Assembly: GCF_002216795.1 (NCBI RefSeq)
Contig: NZ_CP022316.1
Coordinates: forward strand, 124,001-188,000
Direction of reading: 5' to 3'
DNA from: Brachybacterium avium
GTDB lineage: Bacteria > Actinomycetota > Actinomycetes > Actinomycetales > Dermabacteraceae
Length of the DNA stretch: 64,000 nt
Shown here: positions 1 through 9,392 of the stretch, one piece after another
How positions within the stretch are numbered: position 1 is the first letter of the stretch
Layout of the letters: each line of letters starts with the position of its first letter
Made by a program: the position numbers and the translations under genes
Notes under the pieces: generated by a model
What the model saw: the letters and a program-made list of their open reading frames with translations, nothing else
Told to the model about the DNA's origin: nothing
The model's database searches: none

Positions 1-254
1 ACTGCCCCGGAGCGGGCGGCGTCGATGCGGTAGTACACGGTGTTCTCGTCCAGCAGGTCCCGCTCGGCCACCAGCGGCAGGCCGAGCTCGATGATCGAAG
101 CCTTGTCGCGCTCGAACATCCGCTCCGCGGCCTGGTCGGAGACCGCGTCGGCGTAGTCGGGGATCACTCTGAACAGCTTCGCGCGGTCGATCCGACGGCG
201 CGATCCGATCGTCATGATGACGTTGAGCAGTCTCTCCACACTCTTCGAAGCCAC
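1..254 (-). CDS. pafB: WYL/HTH transcriptional regulator, PafB/PafC type (partial, N-terminus only)
   Basis: The gene reads leftward and runs off the left edge, leaving about 84 N-terminal residues. The visible part begins ASKSVERLLNVIMTIGSRRR and continues with a SDQAAERMFERDK-type segment and LGLPLVAERD, the usual N-terminal winged-helix start of PafB/PafC proteins. In the family, PafB and PafC form a DNA-binding pair that activates DNA-repair genes in actinobacteria; the C-terminal WYL domain is outside the window. The GTG start at 254 was chosen because a TACCCT -10 hexamer lies exactly six bases upstream, with no Shine-Dalgarno sequence. PafB versus PafC cannot be settled from this fragment. 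Confidence 0.75.
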   Translation of the reverse strand, partial: MASKSVERLLNVIMTIGSRRRIDRAKLFRVIPDYADAVSDQAAERMFERDKASIIELGLPLVAERDLLDENTVYYRIDAARSGA

Positions 255-266
255 CTCGCCAGGGTA
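252..266 (-). promoter_or_regulatory. Leaderless promoter of the PafB-like gene
   Basis: TACCCT (266-261) is followed by six bases and GTG (254). Transcription would start at or next to the start codon. Confidence 0.6.
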
Positions 267-308
267 ATGCCCCGCGGTCGCGATGGAGGACCATATGCCG
301 TCGCGGCC

Positions 309-323
309 TAGGCTGGGGTCATG
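309..323 (+). promoter_or_regulatory. Leaderless promoter of the DUF3866 gene
   Basis: TAGGCT (309-314), six bases, then ATG (321). It is back-to-back with the leaderless promoter of the divergent PafB-like gene; only about 42 bp separate the two -10 boxes. Confidence 0.6.
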
Positions 324-1436
324 CTGCGATGGGAACGGGGGACCGTGAAGGCCGCTCTGGGGTCCTGGCCCGGTGTGGATCGGGTCGAGGTCGAGCTCGA
401 GGACGATGCGGGGACGCTCACCGCGATCGCCTACCGGGAGCTGACCGGGTGCCCGCAACCGGGTGAGACGGTGCTGCTGAACACCAATGCCGTGCGCCGT
501 GAGCTGGGCACCGGCGGCGATGCCATGGTCGTTGCACGACCCGAGGTGCTGCCGGAGGCGGCGCCGACCGACGGGCACATGGTCAAGGCCCGGTACACCC
601 CGATGCAGACGATGGTCGATGCGATCGATGATCCCGCGGGCGAGCACTATGAGACCCTCCGCACCGCCAAGCGCATCGACGGGATGCCCGTGATCGTCGC
701 GGATCTGCACTCCTCCCTCCCTGCGATCATCGCCGGGATCCGCGCTCAGCGCCGCACCCTGCGCATCGCCTACGTGCACACCGACGCCGCGGCGCTGCCC
801 GCGGTCTACTCCCGCAGCGCCGCACGGCTGCGGGAGGCGGATCTGCTCTCGGCGGTGATCAGCGCGGGTCAGTCCTTCGGCGGGGATCTCGAGGCCGTCT
901 CCGTGCACTCCGCCCTGCTGGGGGCCAGGCATGTGGTCGGCGCCGATGTCGCGATCGTCATCCAGGGACCGGGGAACCTGGGCACCGGGACCGGCTGGGG
1001 CTTCTCCGGGGTGCAGGCGGCGGAAGCCCTGCATGCGGCGACGGTGCTCGGTGGTCAGGGCGTGGCCACCCTGCGTGTCTCCGAGGCCGACGAGCGCGAA
1101 CGTCATCGAGGACTGTCCCATCACTCCTCGACCGTGTACGGCCGGGCCCTGCTGACTCCGGTGCAGCTGCCGGTGATGGCGCGCCATGATTCGAGATACA
1201 ACGGTTTCCATGAGTCAGTGCGCAAACAGGTGAAATCCACGATCTTGAAGCCGGCGAGGAAGCGCGGTGTTCTGCATCAGCTCACCGAGGTCGATGCGAA
1301 GGGCCTGCGCGATGCGCTCGAGGAGATGCCGGTGCGGATGACCACCATGGGCAGGACCCTCGCCGAGGACCCCTCCCCCTTCCTGTACGCCGCTCTGGCC
1401 GGACGCTGCGCCGCGATGCTCACCCCGCGGGACTGA
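321..1436 (+). CDS. DUF3866 family protein
   Basis: This 371-residue soluble protein starts MLRWERGTVK and matches the actinobacterial DUF3866 family in length and layout. It has an N-terminal beta-rich domain (VELEDDAGTLTAIAYRELTG), then a Rossmann-like core with VIVADLHSSLPAI, a glycine-rich stretch (GPGNLGTGTGWGFSG, about residues 215-230) and a conserved GLSHHSSTVYGRALL segment. No signal peptide or membrane helix is seen. Its biochemical function is unknown to me. It is divergent from a PafB/PafC-type regulator, and the Pup operon lies about 10 kb away. The start is supported by the leaderless -10 hexamer. Confidence 0.85.
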   Translation: MLRWERGTVKAALGSWPGVDRVEVELEDDAGTLTAIAYRELTGCPQPGETVLLNTNAVRRELGTGGDAMVVARPEVLPEAAPTDGHMVKARYTPMQTMVDAIDDPAGEHYETLRTAKRIDGMPVIVADLHSSLPAIIAGIRAQRRTLRIAYVHTDAAALPAVYSRSAARLREADLLSAVISAGQSFGGDLEAVSVHSALLGARHVVGADVAIVIQGPGNLGTGTGWGFSGVQAAEALHAATVLGGQGVATLRVSEADERERHRGLSHHSSTVYGRALLTPVQLPVMARHDSRYNGFHESVRKQVKSTILKPARKRGVLHQLTEVDAKGLRDALEEMPVRMTTMGRTLAEDPSPFLYAALAGRCAAMLTPRD

Positions 1437-1448
1437 GGGCAGGACGGC

Positions 1449-1913
1449 TCAGAGCGGCGGAGCTTCCCCGCGCTCGCGGATCAGCGCCTGCAGCTGATGC
1501 GCGGCAGCGATGGCCCGCTTCCCGTCATAGCGCTGGATGGCATGCAGCGGGTAGGTCCTGCCGTCGGCCAGATCCAGGTGGGCCCAGGGGTCGCCCATCG
1601 GAAAGCTGATGCCCAGCACCTCCGGCCATTCCAGGGTGCGGGTGCGCATCAGGTTGCGCACCTCGATCTCGTAGGGGCGGGCGACGACCTTCACCGAGGC
1701 CTCGAGATGGCAGAAGAGGAAGACCAGCACGCCCATGGCGAGCAGCCCGAGCCGACCGCCCCACTGGAAGCTGGTGAGCATCACGGCCCCACCGATCATG
1801 CCCGCCATCACGACGACCGCACTGAAATAGGCGGCCACCCGCACTGCGCGGGGGCGCAGCACGATCGTGGCGCGCCGCTCCCCGCTGACGGCGTCGGATC
1901 CGGGGGTGCTCAT
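1449..1913 (-). CDS. PH domain-containing membrane protein
   Basis: A 154-residue protein with two hydrophobic helices (about residues 24-48 and 53-70) followed by a small C-terminal bacterial PH-like domain (RPYEIEVRNLMRTRTLEWPE, then DPWAHLDLADGRTYPLHAIQ). It starts 7 bases after the end of hisG on the same strand and is probably co-transcribed with the his genes. The same hisE-hisG-PH arrangement occurs in other actinobacteria, but a histidine-related role is not established. The protein probably anchors in the cell membrane with the PH domain in the cytoplasm. Confidence 0.8.
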   Translation of the reverse strand: MSTPGSDAVSGERRATIVLRPRAVRVAAYFSAVVVMAGMIGGAVMLTSFQWGGRLGLLAMGVLVFLFCHLEASVKVVARPYEIEVRNLMRTRTLEWPEVLGISFPMGDPWAHLDLADGRTYPLHAIQRYDGKRAIAAAHQLQALIRERGEAPPL

Positions 1914-1920
1914 AGCCGTC

Positions 1921-2778
1921 TCAGATGCGGCAGGCCTGGATCGCGGTGACCAGGATGGCGCGCGCGCCGGCCTCGTAGAGCTCGTCCATCATGCGGTGGG
2001 CGGAGCCGCTGTCCACCATCGCCCGCACCGCGGACCATTCACCGCCGTGCAGCGGCGAGACCGTCGGCGACTGCAGGCCCGGGGTGATCTCCACCGCGCG
2101 CTCGAGGAGGGCGGAGGGGATGTCGTAGTCGAGCATCACGTACTCCCGGGCGACCAGGACGCCCCGAATGCGCCGGGTGAGCACCTCCAGGGAGTGCGCG
2201 GCCTCGGCCCCGAGCTCCAGCTCGGGGCGGGAGAACAGGACGGCCTGGCTGGTCATGATCGATTCGCCGAAGGGTTCGAGGCCTGCTGCGCGCAGGGTGG
2301 TCCCGGTCTCCACCACGTCCGCGATGACGTCCGCCACGCCGAGCCTGATCGAGGACTCGACGGCACCGTCGAGGTGGACCACCTCGGCGCTGATGCCGCG
2401 CTCGGCGAGATAGTCCTCGACGAGGTTCTCGTAGCTGGTGGCGATGCGAGCGCCGTGCAGCTCGGAGACGTCGCTGCGGCTGCCGGCGGGGGCCGCGAAG
2501 CGGAAGGTCGAGCCGGCGAAGCCCAGCGGCAGGATCTCGTCCGCCGGGGTGCGGGAGTCCAGCAGCATGTCCTGGCCGGTGATGCCGACATCGACGGTGC
2601 CGGAACCGACGTACACCGCGATGTCGCGCGGGCGCAGATGGAACAGCTCGACGCCGTTGTCCTCGTCGACCACGACGAGCTCCTTCGCTGTGCCGCGGCG
2701 CTGGTATCCGGCCTCCTGCAGCAGGTCGGCGGCGGGCTCGGAGAGAGCACCCTTGTTGGGGACGGCGATGCGGAGCAC
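1921..2778 (-). CDS. hisG: ATP phosphoribosyltransferase, long form
   Basis: Catalyses the first step of histidine synthesis, condensing ATP with PRPP to phosphoribosyl-ATP. The 285 residues match the long, histidine-feedback-regulated HisG family: it starts [19 protein letters not shown], has the periplasmic-binding-like catalytic lobes ([27 protein letters not shown]), and ends with the regulatory ACT-like domain ([17 protein letters not shown] to the C-terminus). The GTG start is preceded by a strong GAGGAGG ribosome site. It lies 94 bp downstream of hisE on the same strand, and the two form a hisE-hisG operon. Confidence 0.95.
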   Translation of the reverse strand: MLRIAVPNKGALSEPAADLLQEAGYQRRGTAKELVVVDEDNGVELFHLRPRDIAVYVGSGTVDVGITGQDMLLDSRTPADEILPLGFAGSTFRFAAPAGSRSDVSELHGARIATSYENLVEDYLAERGISAEVVHLDGAVESSIRLGVADVIADVVETGTTLRAAGLEPFGESIMTSQAVLFSRPELELGAEAAHSLEVLTRRIRGVLVAREYVMLDYDIPSALLERAVEITPGLQSPTVSPLHGGEWSAVRAMVDSGSAHRMMDELYEAGARAILVTAIQACRI

Positions 2779-2872
2779 GGATCCTCCTCGGCCGCTGCGG
2801 CGGCCATGGGACGAGATGGGGCGAACGTGGCGAAGAGAGCGAAAGGATCGATGGCGGCGCGCGGCCGACGGC

Positions 2873-3136
2873 TCAGAGCTGCCGGTAGACGTCCTCGAGG
2901 GAGATGTCCTTCGCGATCATCATCACCTGCAGGTGGTAGAGCAGCTGGCTGATCTCCATCGCGGCATCGTCCTTGGACTCGTACTCGCAGGCCATCCACA
3001 CCTCGGCGGCCTCCTCGACGATCTTCTTGCCGATCTGATGGACGCCGCCGTCGAGTTCGCGGACGGTGCCCGACCCCTCGGGTCGGGTGCGGGCCTTGTC
3101 GGTCAGTTCGGCGAACAGCGCCTCGAAATCCTTCAC
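2873..3136 (-). CDS. hisE: Phosphoribosyl-ATP pyrophosphatase
   Basis: Second step of histidine synthesis: hydrolysis of phosphoribosyl-ATP to phosphoribosyl-AMP and pyrophosphate. The 87-residue protein shows the all-alpha MazG-like fold motif [16 protein letters not shown] followed by [13 protein letters not shown], with the acidic metal-binding residues present. A longer frame opens upstream, but GTG at 3136 ([11 protein letters not shown]) was chosen because TACCCT stands exactly six bases before it and because this gives the normal family length. It is the first gene of the his pair. Confidence 0.93.
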   Translation of the reverse strand: MKDFEALFAELTDKARTRPEGSGTVRELDGGVHQIGKKIVEEAAEVWMACEYESKDDAAMEISQLLYHLQVMMIAKDISLEDVYRQL

Positions 3137-3148
3137 GCCCCCAGGGTA
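3134..3148 (-). promoter_or_regulatory. Leaderless promoter of hisE
   Basis: TACCCT (3148-3143), six bases, GTG (3136). This decides the hisE start against an in-frame upstream ATG at 3193. Confidence 0.65.
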
Positions 3149-3200
3149 CGCGTCCCGGCCGGGCGCGCGCACCGCCGCCCGCTCGCCGGACACCAGCAGC

Positions 3201-3907
3201 TCAGTCCCGGCGCACCGTGGGGTCCAGGTGAGCGGTCTCGACCGTGACCCGGGCCTGCTCCAGATCGTGGCGGTTGCGCACGCCCCACCAGATGAAGAAG
3301 CCCATCAGGGTGAAGGCGCCGTAGAAGAGATACATGAACGCGCTGGCGTAGTAGCCGGCGCTCAGCAGCAGCGGGACGCCGACGATGTCCACCGCCACCC
3401 AGATCAACCAGAACTCGACCCAGCCCTTGGCCATCCCGAAGGTGGCCAGCAGGCTGCCCATGAAGATCCAGGCGTCGGCCCAGACCGGCTCGTAGGATCC
3501 CAGCACGCGGAAGAGCGGGGTGAGGGCGGCGGTGCCGCCGACCAGCAGGACGAGGAGCAGGGCGCGGGTGCCCCAGGAGGCCCAGCGGGGCTCGACCGCG
3601 GTGCCGCCCGCGACCCGGGCCTGTCGCCAGCGGACCCAGCCGTAGACGGCGGTGGCGATGAACATCACCTGGCGTCCGGCCTGCCCGTAGAGGTCCACCG
3701 GGTTCGGGCTGCCGAACACGGTGCCCAGGAACACGGTCAGCAGCAGGGCGTTCCCGGCGATCCCGATGGGCCATGCCCAGACCTTCCGTCGCATCCCCCG
3801 AGCGCGCTGAGCAGCCCGAAGACATTGCCCAGCACCTCTCGCAGGAGCAGGAACTGGCCCCCGTCGAATTCGATCCGTGCGTCGAAGAGCCACTGCAGAA
3901 GATGCAT
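3201..3907 (-). CDS. pnuC: Nicotinamide riboside transporter PnuC, split by a one-base frameshift
   Basis: Integral membrane permease for NAD precursors. The N-terminus starts at ATG 3907 ([19 protein letters not shown]...SALGG) in one frame. The rest ([15 protein letters not shown], several membrane helices, [16 protein letters not shown]) lies in another. The break falls in a run of five C at 3795-3799 (five G on the coding strand). One extra G would read SALGG-G-MRRKVW and give a normal PnuC of about 235 residues. If the shift is real, only a truncated protein from ATG 3794 could be made. The gene follows rpe by 18 bp on the same strand. The WxxxxxDxxxxxL segment is typical of PnuC. Confidence 0.85.
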
Positions 3908-3925
3908 GTCGCCGTCCCGTGGGGG

Positions 3926-4612
3926 TCAGTGGGTGGGGTGGCGCTGGGCGAGCTCGCGCAGGGCGGAGATCTCGTCCGCGGCGTCCTGGGCACGGTAGAT
4001 CGCCGATCCGGCGACGAAGACGTTCGCCCCGGCCTCCGCGCAGCGTTCGATGGTCTCGCGGCTGACCCCGCCGTCGACCTGGATCGACACCTCCAGGTTC
4101 GACTCGCTGATCGCCGCGCGGGCGCGGCGGATCTTCGGGAGCATGGTCTCCAGGAAGCTCTGCCCGCCGAACCCCGGCTCGACAGTCATGATCAGCAGCA
4201 TGTCGAACTCGCCGATGATGTCCAGCAGCGGCTCGACCGGGGTCGCCGGTCGCAGTGCGATGCCGGCCTGGACGTTCTTGCGCCGCAGGTCGCGGGCGAG
4301 CTTGACCGGGGCGCGAGCCGCTTCGAGGTGGAAGGTGACCGAGGAGGCCCCGACCTCGGCGTAGGCCGGGGCCTCGGTGTCGGCGTCGGCGATCATCAGG
4401 TGCGCGTCGATGGGCAGGGCGCTGCGTTCGACGATCTGCTCGACCATCGAGGGGCCGAAGGTCAGGTTCGGCACGAAGTGGTTGTCCATGACGTCCACGT
4501 GGACGCTGTCGGCGGTGGAGATCTTGTCCAGCTCGGTGCCGATGCACATGAAATCGGCGTTGAGGATGCTGGGGTGGATGAAGTGGCCGTCGGTCGAGTA
4601 CGGGGTGTTCAT
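3926..4612 (-). CDS. rpe: Ribulose-phosphate 3-epimerase
   Basis: Interconverts ribulose-5-phosphate and xylulose-5-phosphate in the pentose phosphate pathway. The 228-residue TIM-barrel protein shows the family signatures [27 protein letters not shown] (metal-binding H and catalytic D), [17 protein letters not shown] and QVDGGV (second catalytic D). Start ATG 4612 overlaps the rsmB stop by four bases (ATGA), so the two are translationally coupled; an upstream in-frame extension is inside rsmB and rejected. Confidence 0.95.
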   Translation of the reverse strand: MNTPYSTDGHFIHPSILNADFMCIGTELDKISTADSVHVDVMDNHFVPNLTFGPSMVEQIVERSALPIDAHLMIADADTEAPAYAEVGASSVTFHLEAARAPVKLARDLRRKNVQAGIALRPATPVEPLLDIIGEFDMLLIMTVEPGFGGQSFLETMLPKIRRARAAISESNLEVSIQVDGGVSRETIERCAEAGANVFVAGSAIYRAQDAADEISALRELAQRHPTH

Positions 4613-6192
4613 GTCCTGGGGGTTCCTTCCTCGGTGGGGGCGGGCAGCTTGCGCAGCAGGTGGATGTACATCGCGTCGGTGCCGTGGATGTGGGGCCACA
4701 GCTGGACGGCGGGGCCCGCGCCCAGATCGATGCTCGAGCGCTCGGCGGGCAGCACCCCGGCGCGCACGGCGTCGCGCGCGTCGAGCTCCTCCACGTCCTG
4801 GCGGGTCTTCAGCACATCGGCGACGATCAGGCGAGTCTCGGCCAGGTGCGGGGAGCAGGTCACGTAGGCGACCACTCCCCCGGACGCGGCGGCATCCAGG
4901 GCCGAGGTGAGCAGGCTGCGCTGGAGCGTGGTGAGGTGGCCGATGTCGCCCGGGGTGCGGCGCCAGCGGGCCTCGGGGCGACGGCGCAGCGCGCCCAGGC
5001 CCGAGCAGGGGACGTCGGCAAGGACGCGGGAGAAGCGGCCGGGCAGCTCGGCGCCGATCGCGGTGCCGTCGGCGGTGCGGGTGGTGATCTCGCAGCCGGC
5101 CTCCTGCAGGGTGGCGACGGCTCGGTCGACCAGCTCCGTGCGATGCGCCTGGAGCTCGACGGCCAGCAGGTCGGCGTCGTGGTCGATCGTGAGCCCGCCC
5201 AGCAGCGCGGCCTTCCCGCCCGGGCCGGCGCAGAGGTCGAGCCAGTGGCGGTCCTCGGCGAGGACCAGATCGTCGGCCCCGAGGGCGAGGGCGAGGGCGG
5301 CGAGCTGGCTGCCCTCGTCCTGCACGGCGACCCGGCCCTGCTTGACCGGGTCGATGCCGCCGGGATCGCCCGAGGGCCAGGAGGCCGCGAAGACGGACAG
5401 GCGGCCCTGGCTCGCGCCGTGGTCGATCAGCTCGTCGAGATCGGTCAGGCCCGGGCGCATCACCAGCGAGACCGCAGGGGCCTCGTTCTGGGCGGCCAGC
5501 AGCTCATCGATCTCGTCCCGGGAGCGGCCGTGGCCGGCCAGGGCGTCGCTGAGCGCGCGCACCACCCAGCGCGGATGGGAATGGACGACGGCGAGATGGC
5601 CGGTGGGGTCCTGCGCCCGGTCCGGAGCGACCTCGCCGATCCATTGCTCGCGGTCCTTCTCCCCCACCCGGCGCAGCACTGCGTTGGCGAAACCGGCCGC
5701 TCCGGCACCCACCACGGAGCGCGCCAGCGCCACGGTCTCAGAGGTCGCGGCGTGCCGGGCGACGCTCATGTCCAACAGCTGATAGGCGCCCAGGCGCAGC
5801 ACATCCAGCAGCGGCGGGTCGATCTTCTCCAGCGGGCGATCCACGCAGGCGGCGAGGATCGCGTCCAGCCGGCCCTGGGCGCGCAGCGCGCCGTAGAACA
5901 GCTCGGTGGTGAAGGCGGCGTCGCGACCGGAGACCCGATGGGTGCGCAGCAGGCGGGGCAGCACCAGGTTCGCGTAGGAGTCCTCCTCACGCACCAGACG
6001 CAGACCCTCGAAGGCGACCTGGCGGGAGGGGGTGGAACGGCGCGAGCGCTCGGAGGGGCGGGAGTCCGAATAGCCGCGGCGGGGGCCGCCCTGGCCGCGG
6101 GCACCGGAGCGGGTGCGGCCCTGCTGGTCGCGGGAGGCTCCCTGGTCGCCGCGTCGGCCGCCGGAATGGCCGCCTCGTCGTTCCTCGCTCAT
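4609..6192 (-). CDS. rsmB: 16S rRNA (cytosine-C5)-methyltransferase, RsmB/NOP family
   Basis: SAM-dependent methylation of a cytosine in small-subunit rRNA. The 527 residues comprise an arginine- and glycine-rich disordered N-tail (about 1-55), a NusB-like RNA-binding domain ([20 protein letters not shown], about 55-190) and the Rossmann methyltransferase domain with [16 protein letters not shown] (SAM loop) and [15 protein letters not shown] (first catalytic Cys), followed by [11 protein letters not shown] (second Cys). It overlaps fmt upstream and rpe downstream by 4 nt each, giving an fmt-rsmB-rpe operon. Confidence 0.93.
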   Translation of the reverse strand: MSEERRGGHSGGRRGDQGASRDQQGRTRSGARGQGGPRRGYSDSRPSERSRRSTPSRQVAFEGLRLVREEDSYANLVLPRLLRTHRVSGRDAAFTTELFYGALRAQGRLDAILAACVDRPLEKIDPPLLDVLRLGAYQLLDMSVARHAATSETVALARSVVGAGAAGFANAVLRRVGEKDREQWIGEVAPDRAQDPTGHLAVVHSHPRWVVRALSDALAGHGRSRDEIDELLAAQNEAPAVSLVMRPGLTDLDELIDHGASQGRLSVFAASWPSGDPGGIDPVKQGRVAVQDEGSQLAALALALGADDLVLAEDRHWLDLCAGPGGKAALLGGLTIDHDADLLAVELQAHRTELVDRAVATLQEAGCEITTRTADGTAIGAELPGRFSRVLADVPCSGLGALRRRPEARWRRTPGDIGHLTTLQRSLLTSALDAAASGGVVAYVTCSPHLAETRLIVADVLKTRQDVEELDARDAVRAGVLPAERSSIDLGAGPAVQLWPHIHGTDAMYIHLLRKLPAPTEEGTPRT

Positions 6193-7142
6193 GCGGGGTC
6201 TCCGTCCTGCTGGTCGGTGGTGAAGCGGGCGCCCTCGGCCAGGGCCGCGCCGCGGGCCCAGTCCGCCGCGCGCATCGGCCGCTTGCCGGCCGGGGCGAGG
6301 GTGGACAGGGCGATGACCTCGGTGCCGGTGCCCACCAGCACCTGGTGTTTGGTGGCCTCGATGCGGCCGGGCGGAAGCGGTGCGTGCTCGGGGGACTGCT
6401 CGACGCCGAGGAGCTTGGTCCGGGCGCCGTCCAGCAGTGTCCAGGCGCCGGGCTGCGGGCTCATCCCGCGGATATGGGCGGCGACCTGTGCGGCCGGCCG
6501 GGTCCAGTCGATGCGGGCCTCGGCGGTGGACAGCTTCGCGGCGCGGGTGGCCAGGGCATGGTCCTGCGGCGTCGCGGTGGCCGTGCCGGCGGCGAGGGCA
6601 TCGAGCGTCTCCAGCAGCACGCTCGCGCCGTCCTCGGCCATCCGCTCCAGCAGCTCGCCGGCGGTCTCGAACTCGCCGATGGTGGTGGGGGCAGAGGTGA
6701 GGATGTCGCCGGTATCCAGGCCCTGCTCGATCCGGAACACGCTCATCCCGGTCTCGCGCTGCCCGGCGAGCACGGCCCGCTGGGCCGGGGCGGCTCCGCG
6801 CCAGGCCGGCAGCCGAGAGAAGTGCAGGTTGATCCAGCCGTGTCGGGGGATGTCGAGCGCGGCCTGCGGGATCAGGTTCCCGTAGGCGACCACCGGGGCG
6901 ACGTCGGGCGCGAGGTCCCGCAGCTGCTGCTGGACCGCCTGGTCGCGGAGAGTGGCGGGGGTCAGCACCGGCACCCCGGCCTCGAGGGCGAGCGCCTTGA
7001 CCGGGGAGGGGGCGAGCTTGCGGCCGCGCCCGGTGGGGGCGTCGGGCTGCGTGAGCACGCCGACCACTTCGTGGTGCGAGTCGAGCAGGGTGCGCAGGGA
7101 GGGAAGGGCGGCCTCAGGGGTGCCGGCGAAGAGCAGTCGCAT
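6189..7142 (-). CDS. fmt: Methionyl-tRNA formyltransferase
   Basis: Formylates initiator Met-tRNA using 10-formyl-tetrahydrofolate. The 317-residue protein has MRLLFAGTPEAALPSL at the start, the folate-enzyme motif INLHFSRLPAWRGAAPAQRA with the catalytic Asn-His pair, GLDTGDIL, and a C-terminal OB-type tRNA-binding domain. It is 27 bp downstream of priA and overlaps rsmB by 4 nt. A TAGACT hexamer lies eight bases before the ATG, so a near-leaderless internal promoter is possible but weaker than elsewhere in the window. Confidence 0.95.
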   Translation of the reverse strand: MRLLFAGTPEAALPSLRTLLDSHHEVVGVLTQPDAPTGRGRKLAPSPVKALALEAGVPVLTPATLRDQAVQQQLRDLAPDVAPVVAYGNLIPQAALDIPRHGWINLHFSRLPAWRGAAPAQRAVLAGQRETGMSVFRIEQGLDTGDILTSAPTTIGEFETAGELLERMAEDGASVLLETLDALAAGTATATPQDHALATRAAKLSTAEARIDWTRPAAQVAAHIRGMSPQPGAWTLLDGARTKLLGVEQSPEHAPLPPGRIEATKHQVLVGTGTEVIALSTLAPAGKRPMRAADWARGAALAEGARFTTDQQDGDPA

Positions 7143-7169
7143 GATGCCCGAGTCTACGGGGCCGCCGCC

Positions 7170-9392
7170 TCAGAAGACGTCGGGCGGATCCAGCCGCACC
7201 CGCAGGGAGCCCTTGGCCTTGCGGGCGCTGCGGGCGGCGACGCCGGCGCGCAGCGCATCGGCCAGCTCCCGGGAGCGGGAGGGCTCCAGGCGCACCACGG
7301 CGCGGGACCGGTCGATCAGCTCCGGGCCCTCCAGGTCCACCGGCCCGAAGACGTCGACGCCGTCGGGCAGCTCGGCGGTCTCCAGGAAGCTGCGGCACGC
7401 CTCCCGCTCCCCCACGATCTCCGCGACCCGGGAGAACGGCGGCAGGTCCAGCTCCTGTCGGTCCGCGAGCACCCGGTCGAGGAAGAACGAGGAGCGGTGG
7501 GCGACCAGATCCCGGATCGCGGGCAGGGTGGAGGTGCCCACCACCAGCACCTCTCCCCCGTCGTCGGCGCTGCGCACCAGGGAGATGGCGCCGCGCCAGC
7601 GCCGCACCGCCTCGACGTCTGCGTCGAAAGCGGCACGGCCCAACAGCGCATCGGCGTCCAGCAGCAGGCAGGCGGCGTAGCGGCCGGGCGGTGCGGGCTC
7701 GGCGCCGGGGGTGGCGACGATGATCGCGCGCTCCGGGATCGCGTCGTCCTCGAGGGCGCCGTGTGCGCCGCCGGCGACCTTCAGCGGCGTGTCGGGGAAG
7801 GCTCGGTGCAGCTCCTCGGCAGTGCGGGTGGAGCCGACGACCATGGCCCGCACCTGGGTGCGATCACACTCGGGGCAGCGGTAGCCGTCCTCCCGTCGCC
7901 CGCAGACCCGGCAGTGCAACGGACCGTTCCGTCCGCTCAGGGACAGGGGCGCGGAGCAGTGCGGGCACTGGGCGCGGGTGTGGCAGAAGGTGCAGGCGAT
8001 CGCGGGCACATAGCCGGAGCGGGGCACCTGGACCAGCACCGGTCCGCGCTCGAGGCCGCGCCGGATCACCCGCATCGCCTCCTGCGGGAGGCGGGAGCGG
8101 CCCGAGGGACCTTCGCGCTCGCGCAGGTACTCGTCCATCGCGACGATCCGGGGGCGCACCGCGGTGACCGGTCCCGGCACCGGCTCCAGCCGGGCGAGGT
8201 AACCGTGATCGGCCAGGGCGCGGAGGGTCACCGACTCGCTCGCGGCGAGGAACAGCAGGGCGCAGCGTTCTTCGGCGGAGCGGCACTGCAGCACGGTGCG
8301 GGTGTGGGGGTACGGGGCGCGCGGCTCCTCGAGCAGGTCGTCCGCCTCATCCCAGCAGATCGCCAGGGCGAGGTTCGCCACGGGGGCGAAGGCGGCGGAA
8401 CGGTTGCCGAGCACCACCCGGGTGGCGCCGCGCAGGATCCGACGGAAGGTGCGGTAGCGCTTCTCCGGACCCTCGGACCCGGCCAGGATCTCGTGCGCGA
8501 TGCCGCGTGCGGTCAGCACCCGGGACAGACGCATGACGTCCCGCCGGTCAGGGGCCACGACGAGCGCGCCCTGCTCCTCGCCGAGGTCGCAGATCGCGTC
8601 GGCGGCGACCTCGGTCCAGGTGTCCACGGCGTCCAGGGTGAGGCTCGCGCGGGGCACCGGGCCCTCCGGGCTGCCGGCACGGGACAGCAGGGCGGCGAGC
8701 CCCGGGTAGCGGTCCCCGGGACGGCCGGTGGTGGACGAGGCGTCGGCGTCCGGCCCCGCCTCTGCCTCCGCTTCCTCCGCCGGTTCGATCGCGTCCATCG
8801 CATCCGCCTCTTTTGCCTCCGCGGCGCGGTCGGCCTTCTCGGCGCGGGCGTGGCGCGGCGGCAGGGCGAGGCGCAGCACATCGCCGACGGTGCCGGCGCT
8901 GCGCTCCGCGACCTCCTCGCACACCCGCATCATCGCGGGCGGGACCACCACGTCCTCGGAGACCAGGCGGTGCAGCGGGGCCAGCGCCCGGTCCGTCGTC
9001 GGCGCGGCATGGCGGCCCAGCACGATGCCCTCGGTGTCCTTGCCCGAGAACCGCACCCGCACCCGCATCCCGGCACCGGCGGTCGCGGTCGCGGGGGTCA
9101 CCGCGTACTCGAAGGGGCGATCCAGGTGGGGCAGCACACCGACCAGGCGCACGCTCGCCACGGGCAGCTCCTCGACCACCTCGAAGCCGGCGGTCGTGCG
9201 CAGGCCGGAGCCCCGGGCCGCGGCGGGACGGCCCGGGTCGCTCGGCGGCTCGGCCGACGGGGAGGGGACGGGAACAGGAACGGCGGGGGCCGCGAAGAGG
9301 AATTCCTGACCGTCGGCCAGGCCTCCTGCGTGCTCCCCCGCCGTCCCCTCGGCGGACCTGCTCAGCGCTTGTGCACCGCCACCAGGTCGCAC
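7170..9392 (-). CDS. priA: Primosomal protein N' (PriA), helicase-inactive actinobacterial form
   Basis: Replication-restart protein. About 740 residues: an N-terminal 3'-DNA-binding domain (SVRLVGVLPHLDRPFEYAV), a helicase-like core and a zinc-binding cluster of eight cysteines (CTFC, CPHC, CRVC, CPEC; about residues 465-512). The Walker A lysine loop is absent and the DEAD-type motif reads CWDEADDLL (about 347), so ATPase activity is probably lost, as is usual for actinobacterial PriA. A low-complexity acidic insert (about residues 185-225) interrupts the region between the domains. The start is uncertain: GTG 9392 overlaps the upstream FKBP gene by 31 bp, and a shorter product from an internal GTG is possible. 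Confidence 0.88.
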   Translation of the reverse strand: MRPGGGAQALSRSAEGTAGEHAGGLADGQEFLFAAPAVPVPVPSPSAEPPSDPGRPAAARGSGLRTTAGFEVVEELPVASVRLVGVLPHLDRPFEYAVTPATATAGAGMRVRVRFSGKDTEGIVLGRHAAPTTDRALAPLHRLVSEDVVVPPAMMRVCEEVAERSAGTVGDVLRLALPPRHARAEKADRAAEAKEADAMDAIEPAEEAEAEAGPDADASSTTGRPGDRYPGLAALLSRAGSPEGPVPRASLTLDAVDTWTEVAADAICDLGEEQGALVVAPDRRDVMRLSRVLTARGIAHEILAGSEGPEKRYRTFRRILRGATRVVLGNRSAAFAPVANLALAICWDEADDLLEEPRAPYPHTRTVLQCRSAEERCALLFLAASESVTLRALADHGYLARLEPVPGPVTAVRPRIVAMDEYLREREGPSGRSRLPQEAMRVIRRGLERGPVLVQVPRSGYVPAIACTFCHTRAQCPHCSAPLSLSGRNGPLHCRVCGRREDGYRCPECDRTQVRAMVVGSTRTAEELHRAFPDTPLKVAGGAHGALEDDAIPERAIIVATPGAEPAPPGRYAACLLLDADALLGRAAFDADVEAVRRWRGAISLVRSADDGGEVLVVGTSTLPAIRDLVAHRSSFFLDRVLADRQELDLPPFSRVAEIVGEREACRSFLETAELPDGVDVFGPVDLEGPELIDRSRAVVRLEPSRSRELADALRAGVAARSARKAKGSLRVRLDPPDVF

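Noticed and set aside
3201..4547. Long frame of 448 residues covering pnuC and antisense of rpe frames
   Set aside because: Its N-terminal part is an arginine-rich shadow of rpe; only the pnuC part is real.
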